Shown here in pieces: positions 1-6,709 of a DNA stretch of 10,013 nt. Source of the DNA: Pirellulaceae bacterium (GTDB taxonomy: Bacteria > Planctomycetota > Planctomycetia > Pirellulales > Pirellulaceae); NCBI GenBank assembly GCA_020846515.1, contig JADLDX010000288.1:1-10013 (forward strand), written 5' to 3'. The notes under the pieces are model-generated. The model saw only the letters and a list, made by a program, of their open reading frames with translations. It ran no database searches and was not told where the DNA came from. The translations under genes and the position numbers were made by a program. Each line of letters opens with the position of its first letter. The first letter of the stretch is position 1.

Positions 1-125
1 ACATGCCGATCTTCCCCAAGCGACGCTTTCAAGACGGCAGCGCGATGGATGCCACGCGACAACATGTGTTTCCCACGAACCACGCAGCCTATCGCTCAGA
101 ATTTCAAGCCATCTTCACTCAGTAG
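1..125 (+). CDS. C-terminal end of an unidentified protein (partial)
   Basis: The frame beginning at base 3 is open from the window edge to a TAG at 123-125 and gives about 40 residues ending in FQAIFTQ. An ATG happens to sit at 3-5, but the gene most likely starts to the left of the window. The fragment is rich in Arg, Phe and Gln and has no membrane segment. The pattern KRRFQDG followed later by AAYRSEFQAIF loosely recalls the KEQFSDG ... AYLYREIFEELF stretch near the C-terminus of asparagine synthase B. This resemblance comes from memory over a short stretch, so it is only a suggestion. The stop lies 40 bases before the DinB gene, on the same strand. Confidence 0.45.
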   Translation, partial: MPIFPKRRFQDGSAMDATRQHVFPTNHAAYRSEFQAIFTQ

Positions 126-130
126 CAACT

Positions 131-156
131 AAAAAATAGACCTGACCCCTTTTTCG
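131..156. repeat. Candidate dispersed intergenic motif (A-run, then GACCTGACCCCTTTTT)
   Basis: A run of six A's is followed by TAGACCTGACCCCTTTTTC, filling the short gap between the upstream stop and the DinB start. Sequences of the form TGACCCCTTTT are, to my recollection, common in intergenic DNA of many bacteria and often lie near REP-associated transposases. Only one copy is present in this window, so its repeat nature is inferred. It sits where a ribosome binding site for the next gene would be expected, and none is visible there. Confidence 0.25.
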
Positions 157-165
157 GATTCACCT

Positions 166-1236
166 ATGCATGAAACGATCACCCAGATCGAGGACTTGTA
201 TCGCTACAACGATTGGGCCAATTCGCGTGTGTTCGAAATGTGCCAGGGGCTCAGCCATGCACAGCAAGATCAAAAACGCGAGTTGGGCTTTGGCACGTTG
301 CGCAATACGCTGTTCCATATTTTAACTGCCGAACAGATTTGGCTGGAGCGCTGGCAGGTTGTACCCTGGCGGCCTTTTCCCACCGATGCGCTCGGTATGT
401 CCGTTGACTACATTGAAGCTCAGCTCAAGCAAATCTCGCAAGCCAGGCTGCAAATGATCAAAGCCGAGAAGGCAACACGCTGGCAACGCGTGGTCAACTA
501 CAAAGATAGTCGCGGCAATGCCTACAGCAATCCGCTGGATGTGTTGTTGCTGCACGTAGCCAACCATAGCACCTACCATCGTGCTCAAGCGTTGGCGTAC
601 TTGAAGCAGTTCGATCGCACGGTACCGGTCGGCATCGACTATCTGCTCTATAAGCTGGCGCGGCCTACGCTGGAACAACCTACCGAGAGCGTCACCAAGC
701 TAAACGAGATGGGACTGCGGGTGGCCACGGCATCTGGTTGGAATGTGCGCTGGGATGGCCAACTGATGTCGCGGTATGTCGAGTACGGCCACTGGGCCAA
801 CTCGCAGATCTTGGACCTGCTGGGCGATGCTGACGCGGCCACCTTGGATCGCGACTTTGGACTCGGACACGGTTCGATTCGCCGAACTCTAACCCATCTG
901 GTCGATGTGGAGAGCCGTTGGGCGGCCATTTTTGAAAACCGTCTGGAGCAGTGGAAGCCGGCAGGTATGATGGACCTCCAACAACTGCGCAGTCGACTGG
1001 ACGAGTTGACCGTGGCTCGGCGCGAACAGGTCGCCGGGCTGGATGATGCCGCTGCGCAAACGATCCTCACGACCCAGTTCGGTGAAGTGGAGCTGAAAGT
1101 GCGCGTCGTCGAGGTGCTGGTGCAGCTCTGTACGCATGGCACGCATCACCGGGCGCAGTTGGTCAATATGCTGCGACAGGTGGGCCGCCAGGTACCGGAA
1201 AGCGATCTCATTGCATGGTGGCGCCGTCAACCCTAG
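166..1236 (+). CDS. Tandem DinB-family (DinB/YfiT-like) putative metalloenzyme
   Basis: This 356-residue protein consists of two DinB four-helix-bundle domains in a row, at about residues 5-168 and 196-350. Each has the N-terminal helix signature (YNDWANS at 15-20 and GHWANSQ at 208-214) and a complete metal-binding histidine triad: H51, H134 and H138 in the first (NHSTYHRAQ), H244, H324 and H328 in the second (THGTHHRAQ). Family knowledge: DinB proteins are soluble, bind a divalent metal through three histidines, and include thiol-dependent S-transferases and damage-induced proteins. Single-domain members are about 150-170 residues, so this is a fusion or duplication. No substrate can be read from the sequence. 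The ATG at 166 is in frame just before the first helix, but no Shine-Dalgarno is visible. An 85-base gap separates it from hscC, so co-transcription is possible but not shown. Confidence 0.88.
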   Translation: MHETITQIEDLYRYNDWANSRVFEMCQGLSHAQQDQKRELGFGTLRNTLFHILTAEQIWLERWQVVPWRPFPTDALGMSVDYIEAQLKQISQARLQMIKAEKATRWQRVVNYKDSRGNAYSNPLDVLLLHVANHSTYHRAQALAYLKQFDRTVPVGIDYLLYKLARPTLEQPTESVTKLNEMGLRVATASGWNVRWDGQLMSRYVEYGHWANSQILDLLGDADAATLDRDFGLGHGSIRRTLTHLVDVESRWAAIFENRLEQWKPAGMMDLQQLRSRLDELTVARREQVAGLDDAAAQTILTTQFGEVELKVRVVEVLVQLCTHGTHHRAQLVNMLRQVGRQVPESDLIAWWRRQP

Positions 1237-1321
1237 ACTTTAGTTTCCGACACGAAAACCGCAAACGTTCTGTCCATGTTGGACTGAATCACCACCACCA
1301 TCAAAGGCCATTACTGACCTT

Positions 1322-3061
1322 ATGTCACCTATCGTTGGCATCGATTTGGGAACCACCAATTCACTGTGCGCTGTGTTTGAGGACGGCAAACCACGCTTGA
1401 TCAAGAACGCGCATGGAAATGTGCTGACGCCATCTGTGGTGGGAGTGTTGCCCGACGGTCAAGTGTTAGTGGGGCAGGCGGCCAAGGAATTGCGAGTTAC
1501 CCAGCCGCAACGCTGTGGGTCGCGATTCAAACGTTACATGGGCACATCGGAAAAACTGTCGTTAGGTGACCAGCAATTCACAGCGCCACAGCTCTCGAGC
1601 CTGGTACTGAAATCGCTCAAGCACGATGCTGAAGCTGATTTGGGCGTGACGGTCGAGGAAGCGGTGATCACCGTGCCCGCTTACTTCAACGATCATCAGC
1701 GCCGCGCGACCAAGCTGGCTGGTGAACTGGCTGGATTTCGAGTGCGTCGGATCATCAATGAACCCACGGCCGCCGCGCTGACCTACGGCTTTCATGATCG
1801 TCAGGCGGAGAAGCATCTGCTGGTGGTCGATTTGGGGGGCGGAACCTTCGACGTAACCCTAATGGAAATCTTTGAAGGTACCTTGGAGATCGTGGCCACT
1901 TCGGGCGAAAGCATGCTGGGCGGCGAAGACTTTACCGATCGCCTGGTGTCCAACATCTTGCAGGGCGAAGGCTTGCATCTGGAATCGTGCGAGATGCGTC
2001 AACCCTTACGCGTGGCTCGGCTACGCGACGTCTGTGAACTGGCTAAACAACGGTTGGCTCATCAAGACCTGGTCGAAGTTCCCGTTCCTGATGAACAGGG
2101 CATGATCACTGATCAAGCCAAACGCGTGCCCGTCTCGCGCGAGCAATTCGCAATGCTCATGACACCGCTGCTGGAACGACTGCTTGGCCCCGTCTACAAA
2201 GCGCTGCGCGACGGAGAGCGAGCGCCCGAGACGGTGGCTGAGATCATCTGTGTGGGTGGCGCCACGCGCCTGAACTGCATGCACGACTTTATTGCGGCTA
2301 AACTGGGTGCCCAGCCGCTGATGACATTTAATCCGGACGAAGTTGTCGCGCTGGGAGCTGCGGTTCAGGCGGCTTTGCTCAGCCAAGATCGCGCCGTTGA
2401 CGATATGGTCATGACTGATGTATGCCCCCACACGCTGGGCGTCGAAGTGGCCAAACTGTTCGGATCGCAACGCAACAGCGGTTATTTCGAACCCATTATT
2501 CATCGCAATACAACCATTCCGGTCTCGCGCGAAAGTGTCTTCTGCACGATCGAACCCAATCAGTACACCGTCAAGCTGAAGGTATATCAGGGCGAAAGCC
2601 GTAAGGTCAAAGACAACCTGGCGTTGGGCGAGTTGTCCGTAGATGGCTTGCCACCCGGACCACCGGGCACTGAATTTGTGGTGCGTTTCACATACGATAC
2701 CAATGGAATTCTGGAAGTCGAAGCGTTTGTGCCAGCCACAGGCAAGAAATACAGCACAGTGTTGACGCAGCCGCAAAGCAGTCTGTCGGAAGATGAAGTT
2801 GCTGAGGCAGTTAAACGGATGCAGGCGGTCAAGTTCTATCCGCGCGACGAATTGGAGAATCAACGCTTGCTCCGATACTGCGAACGACTGGTCGGCGAAG
2901 TCAGTCCGATGCATCGCGAGCAACTCGAGTCGGCCATCGATGTCTGGGAAGCCGCCATGTCCAGCGGCGATCGCGAGTTCTTTCTGCGTGCTCGCGAAGG
3001 ACTGTTGATTGTCCTTTCTCAACTCGGCTATGAGTTCGAATCTGACTCCGGCGCAGAGTGA
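1322..3061 (+). CDS. hscC: HscC-type Hsp70 molecular chaperone
   Basis: A 579-residue Hsp70, shorter than DnaK (about 640) and close to E. coli HscC (about 556). The ATPase domain (about 1-360) is complete: IDLGTTNS at 7-14, Lys70 matching the catalytic lysine of DnaK, the INEPTAAAL connect motif at 145-153, DLGGGTFDVT at 170-179, LGGEDFTDRL at 199-208 and VGGATRL at 311-317. The linker carries DVCPHTLGVEV at 366-376, very like the DICPYSLGVEV of HscC and unlike DnaK. The substrate domain follows (IHRNTTIPVSR at 393-403, VYQGE at 421-425), then a short helical lid with KFYPRDEL at 504-511, again an HscC feature. Role: ATP-driven cytoplasmic binding of client proteins, normally needing a J protein and GrpE. 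In E. coli, HscC (Hsc62) works with the J-type membrane protein Hsc56/DjlC. The J-like gene two places downstream fits that arrangement. A weak AAAGG lies at 1303-1307. Confidence 0.93.
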   Translation: MSPIVGIDLGTTNSLCAVFEDGKPRLIKNAHGNVLTPSVVGVLPDGQVLVGQAAKELRVTQPQRCGSRFKRYMGTSEKLSLGDQQFTAPQLSSLVLKSLKHDAEADLGVTVEEAVITVPAYFNDHQRRATKLAGELAGFRVRRIINEPTAAALTYGFHDRQAEKHLLVVDLGGGTFDVTLMEIFEGTLEIVATSGESMLGGEDFTDRLVSNILQGEGLHLESCEMRQPLRVARLRDVCELAKQRLAHQDLVEVPVPDEQGMITDQAKRVPVSREQFAMLMTPLLERLLGPVYKALRDGERAPETVAEIICVGGATRLNCMHDFIAAKLGAQPLMTFNPDEVVALGAAVQAALLSQDRAVDDMVMTDVCPHTLGVEVAKLFGSQRNSGYFEPIIHRNTTIPVSRESVFCTIEPNQYTVKLKVYQGESRKVKDNLALGELSVDGLPPGPPGTEFVVRFTYDTNGILEVEAFVPATGKKYSTVLTQPQSSLSEDEVAEAVKRMQAVKFYPRDELENQRLLRYCERLVGEVSPMHREQLESAIDVWEAAMSSGDREFFLRAREGLLIVLSQLGYEFESDSGAE

Positions 3062-3106
3062 ACGGTGGCGATGGTGGTGAGCTAATCCCGAATTGGATGG
3101 ATAGAC

Positions 3107-3763
3107 GTGCCCAGACCTGACTATCTCTTGCACCAGTTAAAATTGGATCCGCGAGCAGCCGCTGCGCGCATCGTCGCCCTGCGCAATGCTGAACTGGGCC
3201 TGGATGGCCCTGATAAAATCGATTCGCGCAGTCTGCAGAGTCGGCAAGCGGTGGTCAGTGCCCGCACGGTCGTCGACAGCCTGCGACAGCAATTCTGGAC
3301 TTTGCCCCTTGAGCAATTGCAGGCTCAATTGGCGGCCATCAATGTCAAACCCTTTCCAGAACTGGCCACGGTTGTAGAACGACTGCAACAAGCCGCTGGG
3401 CTGCGTAGTCAGTTCCCCCGGCTGGCCCAGCGGTTGGGCGATAATCTGGGCCTGTTTCATTGCATCAAACAATCGCTAACCATGCCGCCGCGGGATGTGG
3501 CCGGTATGAAAGAATCGGTGATGCGTTCCCTCCTGAGCGGCGAAAAGAACCGTGAGTACAAAGCGGTCGCCTTGTTAGTCAAGCAAGAGTTCCCCGATAT
3601 CTATGCTCTGGAACATGAATGGTTCGATGACATTCTGAAGACGAACAAACTCAGTCGCCGTGTCGGCACCAAAGACGACGGGAAGATTTTTGGCATGCAG
3701 GCCTGGGTCTTTTTCTTTTTGGTGGTTCTGCTGATCCGCGGCTGTGCGGCCGTGATGCGATAA
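3107..3763 (+). CDS. Hypothetical protein with C-terminal membrane anchor, in the hscC cluster
   Basis: I do not recognise the family. This 218-residue protein is mostly helical and Gln/Leu/Arg-rich (for example LEQLQAQLAAI at 68-78). It is soluble up to about residue 194 and ends in one hydrophobic stretch (QAWVFFFLVVLLIRGCA, about 198-214) with only a few residues after it. That makes it a candidate tail-anchored inner-membrane protein with its bulk in the cytoplasm. The start is GTG at 3107: an in-frame TAA at 3083-3085 rules out anything much earlier, and no in-frame ATG exists between them. It begins 45 bases after hscC and ends 98 bases before the J-like gene on the same strand, so all three are probably one operon. 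The position suggests a cofactor or membrane adaptor for the chaperone. That is inference from location only. Confidence 0.75.
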   Translation: MPRPDYLLHQLKLDPRAAAARIVALRNAELGLDGPDKIDSRSLQSRQAVVSARTVVDSLRQQFWTLPLEQLQAQLAAINVKPFPELATVVERLQQAAGLRSQFPRLAQRLGDNLGLFHCIKQSLTMPPRDVAGMKESVMRSLLSGEKNREYKAVALLVKQEFPDIYALEHEWFDDILKTNKLSRRVGTKDDGKIFGMQAWVFFFLVVLLIRGCAAVMR

Positions 3764-3845
3764 GATGTTTGGCCATCGCATTAAACACGTCGAAATCTCC
3801 GATTCAGGATTGAAAGCAGTCAAAATTCGACGTCATGACCAGGCA

Positions 3846-3852
3846 GGGGGAG
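3846..3852 (+). promoter_or_regulatory. Ribosome binding site of the J-like gene
   Basis: GGGGGAG lies 9 bases before the ATG at 3862. It is among the clearest Shine-Dalgarno-like sequences in the window and supports that start. Confidence 0.55.
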
Positions 3853-3861
3853 TGCATTTGA

Positions 3862-5745
3862 ATGAGCGATGATAGTCAACCGCCATGGCACCGCCTGCCA
3901 GAGGATCCTGTCGGCTTTTTCGGTTTACCCGAAGAGTTTGATCGAAAGGAACTCAAGCGGGCTTACAACACCCTGCTGCGCCGCTTCAAGCCCGACCAGT
4001 TCCCGCAAGAATTTCAAAAACTGCGCGCCGCCTTTGAACAACTCGATGGTCAACTGCGTTACGGACAGCCACCGCCCCGCTTGCCCGGTGGACTGAGCAA
4101 ATATCAATGGGGACAGGAAAGTCGATCAGGACCCGCTTTTCAAGACTCCGGTAGTGACCCTGGTCAAGGCACTAGTGAAGTTACCGGTCAAGACTCTGCA
4201 CAGGACACAGCTCATGACTCTGCTCAGGGATATGGGCAAGGACCTGCTCAAGAGCACAAGCCAGACAAGGGCCATGAGTCGGCACAGGAGTCTGGAAATG
4301 AGTCCGCACGGGATTCAGTGCGAGAGTCTGGGGATCGCAAGCAGCAGACAGGGCGCAGCCCGGAGCCGGATACCGGTTCGCCAGACACAGGCCGGCCGGT
4401 ACCGCCGGCCAAGACATTAGCCGAACGCGTGGCGACCGAATCGCTGGACGATTTGTATCGGGAGCTCAAACAGCGTCCGCAGGATCCTTACGACTATTAT
4501 GTGCTCGCCTTGTTGTCCGACAGCGTGGCCGGGCCGGAGGAGATGCTGTTTCTGCAATGGATCTTGGCTGGATTAAAACGATTTCCAGGCCATCCCGCGC
4601 TGACTCAGTTGCTGCTCGCCTACTTTCAAGAGGGGCACATTCCCGACCACGAACTGGCCGCTGTCCTGGAGGACGTCTCACGCACGATCACCAACGACAG
4701 TTTCTACTTCATGACGGAGAAATTGTTCGATCGCTTATCGTTACAGGTTCCATGGCATGAGTTCCAGCGTACGCTGACCGCTTGCGAGGCCAACATTGTC
4801 GATCATCAAGTGCGGTCGCGCGTCGTACTGATGTGCCATCTCACCCGCCGCGCACTCTGGTTGGCACCCATCGAAGAGTCTCAGCGGTTGCTCAGTTACT
4901 TGAATGACCATCATCAATATCTCAATAACAATCTTGAGTATGAACTGGAGCTAAACACACGATTGCTGGCGTACATCGAAGCGCGCGAGAGTTTCCTGGC
5001 CAAAGGTCCCATCGCTCAGATGATCGATCATGCGCTCAAACGCTATTGCTTGGACACCGATGGTCTGGGCGATTATGAAATTGTGAAGACACAAGTCTAC
5101 ATCGCCCAGCATCCGGAGCAGTTATTCAAAGAGTTTGGCCTGGCTCCCGACGAAAACATGCAATTGCTCGTGCCCTGGGTCTGGATTGGGGATGAAGTCG
5201 AAGATCGACTGGAAACCCAGGAACCGGTTGGCCAGTTCCAGCGCACAGTCGAAGCGACCATGTTGATGTTGAGGCAGATTGACAACAATTTTCCAGTGAC
5301 CCCAATCCAAGTTTACAATTTGCTATGCCGCGGCATTCCCCTGGGTATTTGCCTGGTCTTGGTCATCTTTTTACCGGTGCTGGTCGCCATCATCACCGAG
5401 CAGGTGGCTGCCGCCTATGAAGACTGGCTCTTCCGAATTACCTTCGTCATCGGCAGCATAGTGGCAGCCCTCTTCTGGTTTCGTTGGCAACATCGCACGG
5501 TCAGCGTCTGGATGGCCCACTATTTGCGTCGGTTGTTGAACAAACATTACCTCGGCTGGTGGCGCAGTCTCATCGGCCGTTTTTTTGCAGCCACACACTA
5601 CCCGTATCGCCAAGTTGATCGGGCTATCGATTCGTTGGTGGAAGTCCGACGCGAACAGCTGAACGTCAGTTGTTGGCTGCCCCATTTTTACAGCCGTGAT
5701 GTCGCGCTGCTGATTTACGCCTCCGCCGTTCGCTTCCAAAGGTAA
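3862..5745 (+). CDS. Membrane-anchored J-domain-like protein (KPD variant), probable HscC partner
   Basis: A 627-residue protein in four parts. Residues 15-68 (DPVGFFGLPEEFDRKELKRA onward) follow the J-domain layout: helix II with LKRAYNTLLRRF, a loop, then helix III EFQKLRAAFEQL. The HPD tripeptide is KPD (43-45). Residues 95-158 are an acidic, hydrophilic linker of tetrapeptide repeats such as DSAQ, DTAH and ESAQ. Residues 185-480 are predicted helical without a motif I recognise. Two membrane helices follow at about 491-512 (LGICLVLVIFLPVLVAII) and 522-541 (WLFRITFVIGSIVAALFWF), then a basic, aromatic C-terminal tail. Family knowledge: J domains stimulate Hsp70 ATPase, and HscC partners in E. 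coli are J-type proteins, at least one of them membrane-bound. Placement downstream of hscC strongly suggests it recruits HscC to the membrane. The client, and which side of the membrane each end faces, cannot be told from sequence alone. Confidence 0.8.
   Translation: MSDDSQPPWHRLPEDPVGFFGLPEEFDRKELKRAYNTLLRRFKPDQFPQEFQKLRAAFEQLDGQLRYGQPPPRLPGGLSKYQWGQESRSGPAFQDSGSDPGQGTSEVTGQDSAQDTAHDSAQGYGQGPAQEHKPDKGHESAQESGNESARDSVRESGDRKQQTGRSPEPDTGSPDTGRPVPPAKTLAERVATESLDDLYRELKQRPQDPYDYYVLALLSDSVAGPEEMLFLQWILAGLKRFPGHPALTQLLLAYFQEGHIPDHELAAVLEDVSRTITNDSFYFMTEKLFDRLSLQVPWHEFQRTLTACEANIVDHQVRSRVVLMCHLTRRALWLAPIEESQRLLSYLNDHHQYLNNNLEYELELNTRLLAYIEARESFLAKGPIAQMIDHALKRYCLDTDGLGDYEIVKTQVYIAQHPEQLFKEFGLAPDENMQLLVPWVWIGDEVEDRLETQEPVGQFQRTVEATMLMLRQIDNNFPVTPIQVYNLLCRGIPLGICLVLVIFLPVLVAIITEQVAAAYEDWLFRITFVIGSIVAALFWFRWQHRTVSVWMAHYLRRLLNKHYLGWWRSLIGRFFAATHYPYRQVDRAIDSLVEVRREQLNVSCWLPHFYSRDVALLIYASAVRFQR
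4144..4335 (+). repeat. Degenerate 12-bp tandem repeat coding a tetrapeptide linker
   Basis: Inside the J-like gene, 192 bases code for 16 consecutive four-residue units. The clearest twelve are residues 111-158: DSAQ, DTAH, DSAQ, GYGQ, GPAQ, EHKP, DKGH, ESAQ, ESGN, ESAR, DSVR, ESGD. The pattern is acid/Gly, Ser/Thr, Ala/Gly, Gln/His/Arg. Related units (DSGS, DPGQ, GTSE, VTGQ) extend it leftwards to residue 95. The units are diverged at DNA level, so this is an old or selected expansion. It is expected to be a disordered spacer between the J-like head and the rest of the protein. Confidence 0.7.
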
Positions 5746-5788
5746 ATCGTTTAACCTCAATACCGTTGAATTTTCCATCTACTTAAAG

Positions 5789-5828
5789 CGGAATCGGCGC
5801 GAGCCGTCCGGTTCCGTCTGGCTTTTCT
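5789..5828 (+). terminator. Possible terminator of the hscC / J-like operon
   Basis: CGGAATCGG (5789-5797) can pair with CCGGTTCCG (5808-5816), nine pairs including one G-U, around a 10-base loop. A pyrimidine-rich stretch with four T's (CTGGCTTTTCTC) follows. It lies 43 bases after the J-like stop codon. The T run is short and not directly next to the stem, so this could instead be a REP-like intergenic element. The loop and right arm (GCGCGAGCCGTCCGG) resemble hairpin repeats I associate with planctomycete intergenic DNA. Confidence 0.35.
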
Positions 5829-5889
5829 CGGAGAAACACCGGGCAGCTTGCGCTGCTCCGCTTAAATTTAAACGGTCTTGCGTTTAACC

Positions 5890-5913
5890 TGGGGCCCAAG
5901 GCTTGGTGCCCCA
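5890..5913. repeat. Near-perfect inverted repeat (hairpin)
   Basis: TGGGGC-CCAA at the left pairs with TTGG-(T)-GCCCCA at the right: ten base pairs, one bulged T and a three-base GGC loop. No T run follows, so it is not a classical terminator. It may be a REP-type element or an RNA structure in the carbonic anhydrase leader. Confidence 0.55.
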
Positions 5914-5959
5914 CGGACCGGTCATGCGTTTACCAACTCTGTTGGCCGTTCCATCCAAA

Positions 5960-5998
5960 GGTTTTAGTCCCTGGTTTTAGTTCCTGGTTTTAGTCTTA
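5960..5998. repeat. Three direct 13-bp repeats, consensus GGTTTTAGTYCCT
   Basis: GGTTTTAGT begins at 5960, 5973 and 5986, an exact 13-base period. The first two units differ at one position (GTCCCT against GTTCCT). The third keeps the nine-base core and then diverges. The array lies 64 bases before the carbonic anhydrase start, where a promoter or operator could be. Whether a protein binds it is unknown. Confidence 0.65.
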
Positions 5999-6061
5999 CT
6001 CCGAGTATGTGCCTGAGTTATTTGCTCACCGGCATAGCACCACAGAAAGGTTACGCACTCT

Positions 6062-6709
6062 ATGCCACGCAAAGCCCTCGTCTCCACTGTTTTGACCGCT
6101 GCTGAACAGGCGCGTTTGACGCCAGATGAGGTATTGCAGAGCCTTAAAGAAGGCAACTCGCGATTCGTCAACAACGACATAACAGCCCGTGATCATACGG
6201 CACAGGTGCGAATGGCCGCCGCTGGCCAGTATCCCAAGGCCATGGTGCTTTCGTGCCTGGACAGTCGTGTGCCAGTCGAGGATGTGTTCGATAAAGGGAT
6301 CGGCGATTTGTTTGTCGGACGTGTGGCCGGCAACTTCGTTAACGAAGATCTACTGGGAAGTATGGAGTTCGCCTGTCATGTGGCTGGTGCCAAGTTGATC
6401 GTGGTGCTGGGCCATGAGTACTGCGGCGCGGTCAAAGCGGCTATCGACAACGTCAAACTGGGCAACATCACTGCGATGTTGTCCAAGCTCCGCCCCATCG
6501 TGCGTCGTAGCGCGCAAACGTTTCGCGGTAAGAAGTTGTCGACCAACCCAGCGTATGTCGACCATGTGGCCAAGAACAACGTCAAGCACAATGTGAAACT
6601 AATCACCCGTCGCAGTCCGCTGCTGCGCGACATGGTGAAGGCTGGAGAATTGAAGATCATTGGTGGCTACTACGATCTCGATACTGCGGTGGTTGAGTTC
6701 TTTGAATAG
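6062..6709 (+). CDS. Beta-class carbonic anhydrase
   Basis: A 215-residue zinc enzyme that interconverts CO2 and bicarbonate in the cytoplasm. The zinc ligands and catalytic pair are present in order: C65, D67 and R69 in SCLDSR, then H118 and C121 in GHEYCGAVK. The glycine-rich GRVAGNFV (86-93), conserved in the family, lies between them. Length is normal for bacterial beta enzymes and no signal peptide is visible. The middle region (about 140-180, with RRSAQTFRGKK) is a basic helical insert like that of the plant-type/Synechocystis-like subfamily of periplasm-free enzymes; this subfamily placement is tentative. GAAAGG at 6045-6050 is a plausible ribosome binding site 11 bases before ATG 6062. 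The gene has over 300 bases of non-coding DNA on each side, so it is probably transcribed alone. Confidence 0.93.
   Translation: MPRKALVSTVLTAAEQARLTPDEVLQSLKEGNSRFVNNDITARDHTAQVRMAAAGQYPKAMVLSCLDSRVPVEDVFDKGIGDLFVGRVAGNFVNEDLLGSMEFACHVAGAKLIVVLGHEYCGAVKAAIDNVKLGNITAMLSKLRPIVRRSAQTFRGKKLSTNPAYVDHVAKNNVKHNVKLITRRSPLLRDMVKAGELKIIGGYYDLDTAVVEFFE

Larger units (their letters stand above)
5746..6061. other. Intergenic region with hairpins and repeats, upstream of carbonic anhydrase
   Basis: No convincing gene is present in these 316 bases. They hold a hairpin with a following T-rich stretch (5789-5816), a longer near-perfect inverted repeat (5890-5913), a 13-bp triple repeat (5960-5998), and two copies of CGTTTAACCT (5748-5757 and 5881-5890). 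The second copy's last base is the first base of the second hairpin. A promoter for the carbonic anhydrase gene must lie here or in the leader, but I cannot place -35/-10 boxes with confidence. Confidence 0.6.

Noticed and set aside
1272..1284. Small inverted repeat GTCC-ATGTT-GGAC before hscC, considered as a CIRCE-like heat-shock operator
   Set aside because: Arms of only four bases and no match to the CIRCE sequence.
2021..3133. 370-codon open frame on the minus strand
   Set aside because: It lies opposite the well-matched hscC gene; the length comes from the codon structure of the sense strand, and the product has no recognisable motif.
3765..3872. 35-codon frame in the gap before the J-like gene, overlapping its start by 11 bases
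   Set aside because: No ribosome binding site, no motif, and the overlap fits chance; could be a leader peptide, but nothing supports it.
4181..4417. Minus-strand frames across the tetrapeptide repeat
   Set aside because: They reflect the repeat's base pattern, not a gene; the plus-strand frame has the conserved domains on both sides.
5960..5998. Triple repeat considered as the start of a CRISPR array
   Set aside because: Units of 13 bases are directly adjacent with no spacers, and no cas genes are present.
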